Below, piece after piece: positions 39,894 through 48,128 of a stretch of DNA of 64,000 nucleotides (within the stretch, counting starts at the first letter, position 1; each line of letters starts with the position of its first letter). The stretch comes from Halorussus limi (lineage in GTDB: Archaea; Halobacteriota; Halobacteria; Halobacteriales; Haladaptataceae). The notes below the pieces were generated by a model. The model had not been told where the DNA came from, searched no databases, and saw nothing but the letters and a program-made list of their open reading frames with translations. Position numbers and translations under genes: made by a program. The stretch lies in contig NZ_CP096661.1 in NCBI RefSeq assembly GCF_023238205.1, positions 1 through 64,000 of the forward strand, written 5' to 3'.

Positions 39894-40491
39894 CGGTTCC
39901 CTCCCGTCGAGTGCGAGGAGTCGATGTCGTCGTTCGCGGGTCGCCGCGGCGGGCGAACGACGGACTAACTGCTCGTGCGGTCTCCGGTCTGCGTACCGTC
40001 ATCAGACGTGTAATCAGACCGCGGAAGTATAAAACCAATCCACGCTTTGGGACAGGGGTTTGGGAGTCTCAGTCGGTTCGACGGCGGTCTGTTTTGTTTG
40101 TTTTTCACAATTTTAGTTGGTCGGCGCCCTCGATTGAGAATGCTGTGTTTTATCGCCTAGGTACACGCATTATCTATCCTTTTCCCATCAAAGGTTGAGT
40201 TACAAGAATAGTTCGTGGTTTTTCTGAACGGTAACGCAGATTATTAGGCCTCTATCTTTCGTGTTCGGTTCCGGAGTTTTGTGAATGTTATTCAGGTCGC
40301 ACGGAGCATATACCCCCTCATGAGCCAGCTTCCCTATGTTTCTGCATCGTTCGTCACGAACGGATATTTGACCGAGGTATTGAATAGTTTTGTGTTACAT
40401 CTACACTTCTACTTCATTCGAAGAGCGCGCCGAGCGCCCGACCACTGGACACCGGTCGAAGCGGCGAGTGGGGTCGGCGGGTCCCCGAGAG
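39894..40491. other. About 600-bp AT-rich intergenic region
   Basis: It contains a TATA-like TATAAAA at 40028-40034 that would serve the RidA-Gdh operon (minus strand). Beyond it the DNA is very AT-rich for this genome, with T-runs (for example around 40091-40110). No supported gene is present; the open frames at 40281-40629 have non-haloarchaeal composition. The 3-prime end of the P450 gene faces this region. It marks the right boundary of the catabolic island and may be an old junction. Confidence 0.5.
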
Positions 40492-41829
40492 TCAGCGCTC
40501 GTGAACGCGCATCGGCATCCCGTTCCGGGGGTGCATCGTCAGCGTCGGCCAGAGTTCCGGTTCGTCGTCGCGGGTGTATTCGAGACGGTACTGCTGTGCG
40601 GTGCGTGTGAGGATGAGTTTCGCCTCTAATTTGGCGAGGTGCTTGCCGATGCAGTGGCGGGGTCCGCCGCCGAACGGGAAGTAGGCGAAGCGCGGCCGGT
40701 CGGCGTCGCGGGTCCAGCGGTCGGGGTCGAACGCGTCCGGATTCTCCCAGTAGCGGTCCGAGCGGTGCATCGCCCACTGCGAGAGCATGATGGCGGCGTC
40801 TTCGGGGATGCGATAGCCGCCTAGCTCTACCGGTTCCGTCGCTTCGCGGAACATCGCGTACACCGGCGGGTAGAGGCGCATCGCCTCGTCTACGACCTGC
40901 TCGACGTAAGTGAGGTCGCCCACGTCCGTCATCGTCGGCGGGTCGTCGCCGAGAACCTCCGCTACCTCCTCGTGGACGCGGCGCTCGGCGTCGGGATGCT
41001 GAGAGAGGAGGTACCACGTGTAGGTCAGCGTGAGCGCGGTGGTGTCGTGGCCCGCCAGAAGCATCGTCATCACCTCGTCGCGTATCTGGCGGTCGGACTG
41101 CTCGCCGCGGTCCTGTGCCCGGAGCAGAATCGACAGCAGGTCGTCGGGGCCCTCGTCGGTGTCGGCGTCGCCGTGCGTGCCGCGTCGCTCGGCGACGATG
41201 TCGTCGATGACGCTCTCCATCGTCCCGACTGCGTTCCGGTACTCGCTGTCGCCGGGCATCGGGAGCCACTGGGGCGCGGCGAACCGGACCGGGTCGGGTT
41301 CGAAGCGCGCGCCGAGCGGAAGCAAGGCCTCGCGGATGGTCCGGACGCGTTCGTCGTTCAGGTCGGTGCCGAGCATCAGGTCAACGATGACCGCCAGCGT
41401 CACCTGCGTCATGTCCTGTTCCACGTCCACCACCGCACCGTCGGCCCAGTCGGCGAGCAGGTCGTCGTTGTGAGCGACGATGTCGTCGGCGAACCCCATC
41501 AGTCGGCGCGCGTCGAACGCGGGGTTCGCGAGTTGGCGCTGGTCGCGCCACGTCTGGCCCTCGCTGAGCAGGAGCCCCTTCCCGAGCAGGTCGCCCAGCG
41601 CGTCGCTCTGGAAGTCCGGCTTGCGGAACTTCTCGGCCTCCGAGACCAACACGCGCTCCACGTCGGCCGGGTCGGTCAACAGGTAGGTGTTCAGCGGGCC
41701 GAGGTCGAACTGCACGACGTCGCCGTACGCCTCCTCAAGCGCCGAGAGGAACCGGAACGGGTCGCGGGCGTACCGGCGGCTACTGCCGAACAACGGTTCT
41801 CCGCGCGGGCCGGGCGGTGACGAACTCAT
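40492..41829 (-). CDS. Cytochrome P450
   Basis: A 445-residue P450. The I-helix oxygen-binding motif is AGHDTT (259-264), the K-helix ExxR is EAMR (315-318), and the heme-binding loop is FPFGGGPRHCIG with thiolate C393. PPGPRGEPLFG at the N-terminus is a proline-rich hinge without a membrane anchor, so it is soluble as in most prokaryotes. Haloarchaeal P450s of the CYP174 type look like this; the substrate (carotenoid, fatty acid or terpenoid) is unknown. No ferredoxin reductase is encoded nearby. It is not linked by promoter to the sugar island. Confidence 0.95.
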   Translation of the reverse strand: MSSSPPGPRGEPLFGSSRRYARDPFRFLSALEEAYGDVVQFDLGPLNTYLLTDPADVERVLVSEAEKFRKPDFQSDALGDLLGKGLLLSEGQTWRDQRQLANPAFDARRLMGFADDIVAHNDDLLADWADGAVVDVEQDMTQVTLAVIVDLMLGTDLNDERVRTIREALLPLGARFEPDPVRFAAPQWLPMPGDSEYRNAVGTMESVIDDIVAERRGTHGDADTDEGPDDLLSILLRAQDRGEQSDRQIRDEVMTMLLAGHDTTALTLTYTWYLLSQHPDAERRVHEEVAEVLGDDPPTMTDVGDLTYVEQVVDEAMRLYPPVYAMFREATEPVELGGYRIPEDAAIMLSQWAMHRSDRYWENPDAFDPDRWTRDADRPRFAYFPFGGGPRHCIGKHLAKLEAKLILTRTAQQYRLEYTRDDEPELWPTLTMHPRNGMPMRVHER

Positions 41830-41872
41830 CGGTACTCTGTTGGGCTCTACGCGAATGAATCCAACGGTGGGG

Positions 41873-42307
41873 TCACTCCGGTTCGTAGGGGTTGGTCGCG
41901 GTGTCGAGCCGATACACGTCGTCGGCGGCGTCGAAGTCGTTGTCGAACGCGTAGAGGTAGCCGAGCCCCTCGGTCTGCATGTACGCGACGATGCAGGCGT
42001 CCACGAACGAAAACGAGGCGTGCTGGCGAAACAGCGCCTTCGCGGTGGCGAACCCGTCTGCGGTGAGCGAGTCGATGTGGAAGCGGGCGTTCTCTTCGAG
42101 ACGGTCGAGTAAGTCGACGCCGGCGTCGTGTCCGGCGTGCGTGACGAGTCCGTTCATCGTCTCGGCGAGGACGTAGTCGAGGACGACGCCTTCGGGGAGC
42201 GTCCCGCCGTCGATACCCCGGAGAACCGGCAGCGCATCGTCGTGAGACGCGTCGCGTCGATACGCCGCGGCGAAGAGGACGGACGTATCGAGGACCGCAC
42301 GCGGCAT
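41873..42307 (-). CDS. PIN-domain ribonuclease toxin (VapC-type)
   Basis: A 144-residue PIN domain. Acidic metal-binding residues are D7 (AVLDTSVL), E49 (LAETMNG), D103 (FSFVDACI) and D122/D124 (FDNDFDA). VapC toxins cleave RNA in a Mg-dependent manner and are held by a DNA-binding antitoxin. The ATG directly abuts the antitoxin stop, so the pair is co-translated. Its position beside Orc1/Cdc6 and the origin suits a replicon-stabilising addiction module. Confidence 0.88.
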   Translation of the reverse strand: MPRAVLDTSVLFAAAYRRDASHDDALPVLRGIDGGTLPEGVVLDYVLAETMNGLVTHAGHDAGVDLLDRLEENARFHIDSLTADGFATAKALFRQHASFSFVDACIVAYMQTEGLGYLYAFDNDFDAADDVYRLDTATNPYEPE

Positions 42308-42553
42308 CTACTCCGTCCCCCACGCGTCGTGGTCCGTCGTCGCGTCAGTCGCCTCGTCCCCCTCGTAGCCCTCGAACTCCGCGAAGGTTCCCGTCCGTTG
42401 CTGGACGACTTCGACGCGGAGGGTTCCGTCGTCGGCGAGCGTCCAGCGGAGGTGGTCGCCGTCTTCGATGTCCAGTTCGCGCCGAATCCGGGCCGGAATG
42501 TTCGCCTGATTCCCTGACACTTTACTCTCTGCCCCCACGCGGTCGCTGCTCAT
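42308..42553 (-). CDS. AbrB/SpoVT-type antitoxin (VapB-like)
   Basis: An 81-residue protein. Residues about 5-50 form an AbrB swapped-hairpin DNA-binding domain (ESKVSGNQANIPARIRRELDIEDGDHLRWTLADDGTLRVEVV). The acidic C-terminal tail probably wraps the toxin. A much longer in-frame reading upstream is Ser/Arg-rich and rejected; the ATG at 42553 is the start. It sits immediately upstream of the PIN toxin with no gap. It is expected to autoregulate the operon. Confidence 0.85.
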   Translation of the reverse strand: MSSDRVGAESKVSGNQANIPARIRRELDIEDGDHLRWTLADDGTLRVEVVQQRTGTFAEFEGYEGDEATDATTDHDAWGTE

Positions 42554-42680
42554 GCGAAACCGTACGAACTGGAACACGAAAAGGCTAGTGTACTCGCACA
42601 CTAAACTGGGTTCGTCACCCTTTTCGGCGCTTTCGAAGGTTCGACGACTTCGGAATCTCCGGTGATTCGGTGGCGCGGAG

Positions 42681-43883
42681 TCAGTCCTTCGCGGCCTGAC
42701 AGGCCTTGACGACGAGTTCGGGGTCGTCAAGCAGTTGGTTGACGGTGTAGCCGCCCTTGCCTTTGCCGCGGCCGCGGCGGTCCTGCTCGATGATGGAGAG
42801 GAACTCGAGTTCCGAGAGGATGTCACGGACGCGGCGCTGTTTCAGCGGCGAGAGACCGTCCTGCTCGCAGAGTTGGCGGTACATCTCGTAGACGTCGGTG
42901 TTGGGGACCTCGGGAGTCCCCTCGGGGGCCTGCTGGACTTGGAACGCGAGCGCGAGCAGGACCTGCTGGGAGTGGGGCGGCGACTTCGAGATGAGTTCCG
43001 AGAGCCGGTTCTGCTCCTCGCGTTCCTGGGCCTGCTCGACGTGTTCCTCGTCGACGGTGCTGTCGCCCTGTTTCTCCGCGATTTCCCCGGCGAACCGGAG
43101 GATATCGATGGCCTTCCGGGCGTCGCCGTGTTCGCGGGCGGCGAGTGCCGCGACCTTCGGGATGACACCGTCCTCGATGACGCCGTCGGCGAAGGCGTCG
43201 CTCCGCGCTTCGAGAATCTGTCGGAGTTGGGTCGCGTCGTACGGCGGAAAGACGTAATCGACCTCGCAGAGACTACTCTTGACGCGCTCGTTCAACTTCT
43301 CCTTGTACCGAATCTTGTTGGAGATGGCGATGGTGGCGACCTTCCCGTCCTGCAGTTTCTCGGACTCGGCGGCGCGCGAGAGTTGCATGAGGACGGAGTC
43401 GTTTTCGAGTTTGTCCACCTCGTCGAGGATGATGATGGCGACGTCGTAGAGGTCGTCGATGACGTTCCAGAGGCGCTTGTAGTAGGCCGCGGTCGAGATG
43501 CCGGTCTCGGGGATGGAGACGCCGGTCTGCCCAGCGTGGTTGAGTTGCGTGCCGGCGTTGCGGACGGCCTGCGTCTCGGTGGAGTCCTGAAGGCAATCGA
43601 CGTAGGCATAGCCGACGTGAACGTCGTTGTCGGACGCTTCTCGGACGAGTTGTCGGCTGATGAACTTCGAGCAGAGCGATTTGCCGGTTCCGGTCTTGCC
43701 GTAGAGAAAGACGTTGTTCGGCGTGTTGCCGTCGAGGGCGGGACGGAGAGCGCGGCCGAGGCTCTTGAGTTCTCCTTCGCGACCGATGATGTCGTCGTCG
43801 TCCTCGGGGAGATGAGAAATCTGGAGGAGTTCCTTGTTCTCGAAGATGGGGCCGTCCCCGAAGTAGTCGATGGAGCTTGACAT
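42681..43883 (-). CDS. Orc1/Cdc6-family replication initiator
   Basis: A 400-residue AAA+ initiator. Starting at MSSSIDYFGDGPIFENKELLQISHLPE, it has Walker A GKTGTGKS (62-69), Walker B IILDEVD (154-157), sensor 1 near IAISNKIRY, and sensor 2 around HGDARKAIDIL. The C-terminal winged helix (about 300-400) binds origin-recognition boxes. It lies beside a region with five such boxes. The upstream in-frame reading crosses those boxes and is not coding; an ATG ten codons further up (43913) is an alternative start. It should initiate replication at the adjacent origin. Confidence 0.95.
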   Translation of the reverse strand: MSSSIDYFGDGPIFENKELLQISHLPEDDDDIIGREGELKSLGRALRPALDGNTPNNVFLYGKTGTGKSLCSKFISRQLVREASDNDVHVGYAYVDCLQDSTETQAVRNAGTQLNHAGQTGVSIPETGISTAAYYKRLWNVIDDLYDVAIIILDEVDKLENDSVLMQLSRAAESEKLQDGKVATIAISNKIRYKEKLNERVKSSLCEVDYVFPPYDATQLRQILEARSDAFADGVIEDGVIPKVAALAAREHGDARKAIDILRFAGEIAEKQGDSTVDEEHVEQAQEREEQNRLSELISKSPPHSQQVLLALAFQVQQAPEGTPEVPNTDVYEMYRQLCEQDGLSPLKQRRVRDILSELEFLSIIEQDRRGRGKGKGGYTVNQLLDDPELVVKACQAAKD

Positions 43884-43955
43884 CCCTTTGTGGGTTGCTC
43901 GGTGGAAACGCATATCAATATTTGGATTCGTTAACGCCGGTTTGCCGCTGTACGC

Positions 43956-43977
43956 CCCCCTCGTTGCCGCTGTAAGT
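43956..43977 (+). repeat. Origin-recognition box 1
   Basis: It contains CCCTCGTTGCCGCTGTAA followed by GT where the other boxes have AC, so it is slightly diverged. It is the box closest to the initiator gene. Confidence 0.8.
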
Positions 43978-44018
43978 TTCGGATTTATAGAATACTGCGG
44001 CCGACGTGTGCGTCTCCC

Positions 44019-44040
44019 ACCCCTCGTTGCCGCTGTAAAC
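44019..44040 (+). repeat. Origin-recognition box 2
   Basis: An exact consensus copy with core CCCTCGTTGCCGCTGTAA ending in AAC. A half-box (TTCCGCTGTAAG) follows at about 44049-44060. Confidence 0.88.
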
Positions 44041-44115
44041 GGGCGAAGTTCCGCTGTAAGCGCGGAATATACGTGTTGGTCGAGTCCCATTTTCGACGGG
44101 GTTCTCGAGCGGCAC

Positions 44116-44137
44116 ACCCCTCGTTGCCGCTGTAAAC
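44116..44137 (+). repeat. Origin-recognition box 3
   Basis: An exact consensus copy, identical over 22 bp to boxes 2 and 4 and extended upstream by ACAC, which is shared with box 4. Confidence 0.88.
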
Positions 44138-44342
44138 GGAAAGCGGTCGGCGCAGTGGTCGGCGTAACTATCATCTCAGTAGTCCGCGCAGAATCAGACG
44201 AACGCCGAATTCAGCAGATAGCAAGTCGAGTAGACCCCTGTCTTCCGCTAATTCGAGGCTTGGAGTCCCAAGAGGGAGTACGTCTGAGATTGTCACACGT
44301 CCGGTTCGGCGGAAGTTACTTCCCGCCGGTCGGAGAGGAGAC

Positions 44343-44364
44343 ACCCCTCGTTGCCGCTGTAAAC
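44343..44364 (+). repeat. Origin-recognition box 4
   Basis: An exact consensus copy, the last forward box before the AT-rich element. It lies about 200 bp from box 3. Confidence 0.88.
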
Positions 44365-44713
44365 TGTCAGTTACTGTGTCCGATGACTCAATTGGAGAAA
44401 ACAGAGTCCTGCCGGGAAAGAAATCTTCGGAGAATTAAACACACTGAGAAAGAACGTGACGTTGGAGAACCAGACGCAGAATCGGGGAAATAGACCGGGA
44501 ATCGAGAACTAGACGAACAGGTTCTCTGTGCCAAATTTTAGCCGGTCGCGAGACTGCCGCAAATCGCGACCTACGGTCGCTTTGATATTTGCGATTCCAT
44601 CAATGGACTTTGACGTAGTACCTATATAAAAAGTTGACTATATTGTCGAAGTCGTCACGAAAGAGAAACTCCATTTCCGACCCTTCTTCATCACCCACTC
44701 CCACCCCATCCAC

Positions 44714-44735
44714 GTTTACAGCGGCAACGAGGGGT
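44714..44735 (-). repeat. Origin-recognition box 5 (inverted)
   Basis: The exact reverse complement of the consensus (TTACAGCGGCAACGAGGG), on the far side of the AT-rich stretch. Opposed boxes flanking a DUE are the arrangement expected for bidirectional initiation. Confidence 0.88.
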
Positions 44736-44740
44736 GTGTG

Positions 44741-44903
44741 CACCATAAAGAAACTCACAAAACCGGCCAACAAAACCGAACGACATTCAACCGAAACCGG
44801 TGTCAAAGACGACTCCGTCAACGATGAGTCCATCAACGGCAATTCGGTCAACGACCGGTCAACGACAATTTAGTCGACGACGGCCGTCAGCGAGCGACCC
44901 GAC
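44741..44903. other. Spacer between origin and aldo-keto reductase gene
   Basis: It contains short AAC/TCAACGA-type direct repeats (44817-44870; several CGTCAACGA/GGTCAACGA units) but no gene. The repeats may be extra initiator or partition contacts. Confidence 0.4.
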
Positions 44904-45914
44904 TCAGAGACCGGCGTAGGGCCCGCCCTTCGCCTCCGTGAGTCGGTCGACCTGTTCGTCCGAGAGGTCGATGTCGGCGGCCGCGAGGTTCTCGTCCAGT
45001 TGCTCGACGGTCCGAGCGCCGACGATGGGCGCGGTCACGCCGTCGCGCTGAGCAACCCACGCCAGCGCGGTCTGTGCGGGTGTGGCGTCCACCTCGTCTG
45101 CCACTGCGTCGAGTTCGTCGTGGAGGTCGAAGTTCTCCTCGGTGAGGTAGGCGTCCTCGAAGCGACTCGACTCCGCGGCGCGCGACTCGCCGGTCAGGCC
45201 GTCCTCGCGCGAGTACTTGCCGGTGAGGAAGCCCTGCCCGAGCGGACTCCACGGACAGACCGCGAGGTCCTCTTGGCGAGCCATCTCCAGATAGTCCCCC
45301 TCGATTTCACGGTCCACGAGGTTGTACCGCGGCTGGAGAACGGTGAACGGCTCCCAGCCCTCGGCGCGGGCGATGGCATTGGCCTTCGCCACCTTCCACG
45401 CGTTCGGTCGGAGCGTCGAGGCACCGAGGTAGTTGACCTTCCCCGACTCCACGAGCGCGTTGAGCGTCTTCATCATCTCGCGTGCGGAGGTCTGGTCGTC
45501 CCAGCGGTGGATGTAGAGCACGTCCACGTAATCGGTGCCGAGTCGGTCGAGAATCGCCTCGGCGCGGTGCCGGAGGTTCTTCCGGTTGGTGCCCCGACTG
45601 TTCGGGTCGCCGTCTCGAATCTGCCAGTAAATCTTCGAGGCGATGGTGAACCGCTCGCGGTCGCGGTCCTCCAACCAGTTGCCGATCCATTCCTCGGCCT
45701 TCCCGCCGCCGTACACGTCGGCGGTGTCGATGTAGCGCCCGCCGGCGGCCTCGTAGGCGTCGAGGAGTTCGTAGGCGCGCTCTTCGCCGATTTCGACGTT
45801 GCCCTCTTCGGTCTCCTTCCCGAAGCGCCACGTTCCGAACTGAAGTTCGCTCGTCTGGAGGCCGGTCCCGCCCATCTGGACGAAGTCGAGGTCGAGTGAC
45901 TCTGCGTCTGTCAT
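44904..45914 (-). CDS. Aldo/keto reductase
   Basis: A 336-residue AKR-fold NADPH-dependent oxidoreductase. The catalytic tetrad is D63 and Y68 (IDTADVYG), K94 (ASKIYW) and H136 (YIHRWD). The C-terminal APIVGARTVEQLDENLAA is the cofactor 2-prime-phosphate region. Halobacterial members act on aldehydes and sugars; the substrate is unknown. It stands alone next to the origin with no operon partner. Confidence 0.93.
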   Translation of the reverse strand: MTDAESLDLDFVQMGGTGLQTSELQFGTWRFGKETEEGNVEIGEERAYELLDAYEAAGGRYIDTADVYGGGKAEEWIGNWLEDRDRERFTIASKIYWQIRDGDPNSRGTNRKNLRHRAEAILDRLGTDYVDVLYIHRWDDQTSAREMMKTLNALVESGKVNYLGASTLRPNAWKVAKANAIARAEGWEPFTVLQPRYNLVDREIEGDYLEMARQEDLAVCPWSPLGQGFLTGKYSREDGLTGESRAAESSRFEDAYLTEENFDLHDELDAVADEVDATPAQTALAWVAQRDGVTAPIVGARTVEQLDENLAAADIDLSDEQVDRLTEAKGGPYAGL

Positions 45915-46274
45915 TCCGTTCTCCGCTAGGCGTGTCGGTTTGAAAAGGATTCAGCAAGCGGCAGGGGACGGGGAGAAGTCCCAAAGCCGTTCGAGAAAGC
46001 ATCTACCCGCAGTTCCTCACGTCGAAAATGATGTCGCTTTAGACGACAGGTTCTCATCGAGTCGCTGTGGGAGACGGCCGGTCTTCACCGCTTTCGACGT
46101 GGCTGACGAAACCCTCTGCTCGTGGGAGATTTCCTCTCGCTCGGGAACCGTCACGACAACCTAAACCTTCCCTTACCACGACAAAATATTTCCCTAAGAA
46201 ATGAAAATGCGGGCGACCGGACACGAGCGTCCCATCGCCCGCGTACCTCATCGTTGACCGCGACCGACCGTGTC

Positions 46275-46309
46275 GGCGAGACCCGCGAGCGAATGTCGGG
46301 AAGGCACGC
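46275..46309. repeat. Imperfect 35-bp direct repeat, copy A
   Basis: It begins GGCGAGACCCGCGAGCGAAT and ends GGAAGGCACGC. It matches copy B at 29 of 35 positions, 71 bp apart, and the differences are all transitions. No coding frame explains the conservation. Confidence 0.6.
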
Positions 46310-46345
46310 AAAGCGGACGACGGTGCGGCACGCGAAGCAGATACC

Positions 46346-46380
46346 GGCGAGGCCTGCGAGCGGATGCCAGGAAGGCACGC
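46346..46380. repeat. Imperfect 35-bp direct repeat, copy B
   Basis: It begins GGCGAGGCCTGCGAGCGGAT and ends GGAAGGCACGC. It is the partner of copy A. Confidence 0.6.
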
Positions 46381-46649
46381 GAGATGTGCGTCGTGGGACG
46401 GGACTAGCCCCACGAGGACACGCACGTTTCGACCGGGTTCGGCGTTCACTCGCGAACGCCACCAGTCGATAGGGCCGCCCTTCACTTTCCTATGCGGTTC
46501 GTAAACCCGTCCGCGATGGCGAAGTCGCCACCTGTTCGGCGACTCAATCGCAGTCGAACGAGACCTGTCCGGCGAGGGAATTGCGGTCGGACGAGGCGCG
46601 AACACCTGCCCGAATCATCCATCTCACGGAGGCCGCCCGCTGACCCGAA

Positions 46650-47216
46650 TCACCCGTCTCGGTCGAACTGCGTCTGGAGAAAGAGACCAACGGGGAGGAG
46701 ATTCAGCGCCGCGACGCCGAGGACGGGCGGCGTCGCTAGCCGCGGCGACGCGACGGCCGCGGCGAGTAGCGTGGCGACGGTCACCGTACTCGTCGCGAGC
46801 GCCACCGCGCTGATCCCGCGGCGGGTGGTTCCCGGTGTTACCGAGACCCGAGTGACCGCCTCGAAGTTCGGCCCGGTCGCGACCGACCGGGCCTCGCGGT
46901 CGTACCGGACGACCTCCCACTCGTCCAACTTGTCGAGGTGGTGCTGCGAGAGCGAGGTGTAGACGCTCTGGCGCAGGCCGTCGGACGCCGGTCCGTCGTC
47001 CGCGACCGAGTCGGCGACGGCGTCGGCGAGGTCGCGGACCGACACGACCGCGCCGTCGCTCGGACCGCGGCCCTCGCGGTTCCGCAGGTGGCGGACGCAC
47101 GCGCGGCGCCGCGCGTTGGCGAGCAGTTCGTAGGTCTGGTCGTCGCTCAGGTCGCGGGACCCGTCGTGGTCGCTCCGACCGACGACCGGCCCGGTCTCGT
47201 TCGGTTGCGCATTCAT
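46650..47216 (-). CDS. Winged-helix protein with C-terminal membrane helices (DUF7344 type)
   Basis: A 188-residue haloarchaeal protein. Residues about 24-110 form a winged helix of the DUF7344 type (LSDDQTYELLANARRRACVRHL, VSVRDLADAVAD, VYTSLSQHHLDKLDEWEVVRYD). Two hydrophobic segments follow (about 135-160 and about 162-182). It is thus a membrane-tethered candidate transcription regulator. Ligand and targets are unknown. A second DUF7344-like gene lies upstream on the same strand. Confidence 0.8.
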   Translation of the reverse strand: MNAQPNETGPVVGRSDHDGSRDLSDDQTYELLANARRRACVRHLRNREGRGPSDGAVVSVRDLADAVADSVADDGPASDGLRQSVYTSLSQHHLDKLDEWEVVRYDREARSVATGPNFEAVTRVSVTPGTTRRGISAVALATSTVTVATLLAAAVASPRLATPPVLGVAALNLLPVGLFLQTQFDRDG

Positions 47217-47363
47217 CCCGAAGACACGACCGACGAGAGGCGCCTCGCTACCTTATCTATCGGCGAGGTAACGCGCTCGCGCCGATTTCCAACAGTCCCG
47301 ACAACAGTTGCCAAAACCGAACGCGTCGACGAGTCGCGTCTTCACCTCGAACAGCCGTCTCCG

Positions 47364-47699
47364 TCACGCTGAACAGTCGTCTCGCGACCCCTCTCGCTGG
47401 GTGTCGTCGGCGTAGACCAGTCCCATCTCCATGTCAAAGACGAGCACGCCCGTCGCGTCGAGGCGCTGGAGGTGGTCCCGATACAGCGCCTCGTGAACGT
47501 CGCCGTACTCGCGCCCGTCGCCGGTCGCGTGCAGTCGCTCGGCGAGTTGACTCACGCTGACCGGCGCGCTGGCCTCCTCGACGGCGCGACGGACGCGCCG
47601 GAGGAGTCTCGCCCGTTCGCCCGTCTCCCCGTCCCGTCCGGCGGCACCGAGCGGACCGCTCGGGAGGTCCGAATCCGGTGAGTTCTGCGGCCGACTCAT
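47364..47699 (-). CDS. Small winged-helix protein (DUF7344-like)
   Basis: A 111-residue protein with helices RARLLRRVRRAVEEASAPVSVSQLAERLHA and ALYRDHLQRLDATGVLVFDMEMGLVYAD, the short wHTH found in many haloarchaeal regulators. Cys is almost absent and there is no membrane segment. It lies 147 bp upstream of the membrane-bound relative and may act with it. Confidence 0.75.
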   Translation of the reverse strand: MSRPQNSPDSDLPSGPLGAAGRDGETGERARLLRRVRRAVEEASAPVSVSQLAERLHATGDGREYGDVHEALYRDHLQRLDATGVLVFDMEMGLVYADDTQREGSRDDCSA

Positions 47700-47897
47700 T
47701 CTGTTCGGTCCGTCGGCGCGTTCCGGCTTAAGTATGCGGTGCCGTTGTGGGATTCAATCGGCGTTATCCGCGCCGTACGCCCGACTGGGGCTATTCCGGT
47801 TCTCGGGCCCTATGCGGTTGCTAAACGCTCCCGCGACCCACAACGGTCGTCCCGATTTAACTCCCGTCGCTCCCGACGAGACGCCGAGGGAAACACC

Positions 47898-48080
47898 ATG
47901 AGCAAGTCCGACACCCCCGCGACGGGGCTGACCACCGAGGAGTTCGAGGCCGCGCTCGCGGACCTGCTACGAACCGCCGACCGGAACGACCTCGATACCC
48001 CGGGGTCGCTGGACGTGTCAGGCGGGTCCGGCGGAGCCGAGTGGATGGTCGAGATTACCAGAATCGAGCGGCGTCGCTGA
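47898..48080 (+). CDS. Small acidic hypothetical protein
   Basis: A 60-residue protein starting MSKSDTPATGLTTEEFEAALADLL, with an amphipathic helix and a short beta segment (AEWMVEITRIERR). The acidic composition suggests it is a true gene. It is followed 48 bp later by a HTH_10 regulator in the same orientation. No family is recognised. Confidence 0.55.
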   Translation: MSKSDTPATGLTTEEFEAALADLLRTADRNDLDTPGSLDVSGGSGGAEWMVEITRIERRR

Positions 48081-48128
48081 CCCGCCGAGAGAACACGTGT
48101 GCGAGGATTCAGCCGAAACAACGTGGCG

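Larger units (their letters stand above)
43937..44740. other. Replication origin adjacent to orc1/cdc6
   Basis: This 0.8-kb gene-free region has the haloarchaeal origin layout. Four forward origin-recognition boxes (43956, 44019, 44116, 44343) lie on the initiator side and one inverted box (44714-44735) on the far side. Two partial copies are at 43939 and 44046. Between box 4 and the inverted box lies an AT-rich stretch, strongest at about 44580-44660 (TATATAAAAAG, TATTTGCG), a likely duplex-unwinding element. A GCGACC-TAC-GGTCGC hairpin (44566-44580) sits at its edge. The orientation of boxes facing a central AT-rich DUE matches known Orc1/Cdc6-dependent origins. Confidence 0.88.
45915..46649. 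other. 735-bp region without a convincing gene
   Basis: Open frames here are Arg/Cys-rich and lack the acidic bias of real haloarchaeal proteins. An AT-rich patch near 46160-46205 looks promoter-like (CAAAATATTTCCC). An imperfect 35-bp direct repeat (46275-46309 and 46346-46380) follows it and is listed separately. A non-coding RNA transcribed rightward from the AT-rich patch would be a reasonable guess. Confidence 0.45.

Noticed and set aside
40281-40629. Two overlapping frames in the AT-rich gap before the P450 gene
   Set aside because: Composition is foreign to haloarchaeal proteins, no family resemblance, and they run antisense into the P450 end.
43884-44174. Extended N-terminus of Orc1/Cdc6
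   Set aside because: The extension reads straight through the origin boxes (repeated TAATRG peptides are translated boxes), so it is non-coding.
46151-46472. Cys/Arg-rich frames over the 35-bp direct repeats
   Set aside because: They exist on both strands only because the repeats are GC-rich; no acidic bias or conserved motif.
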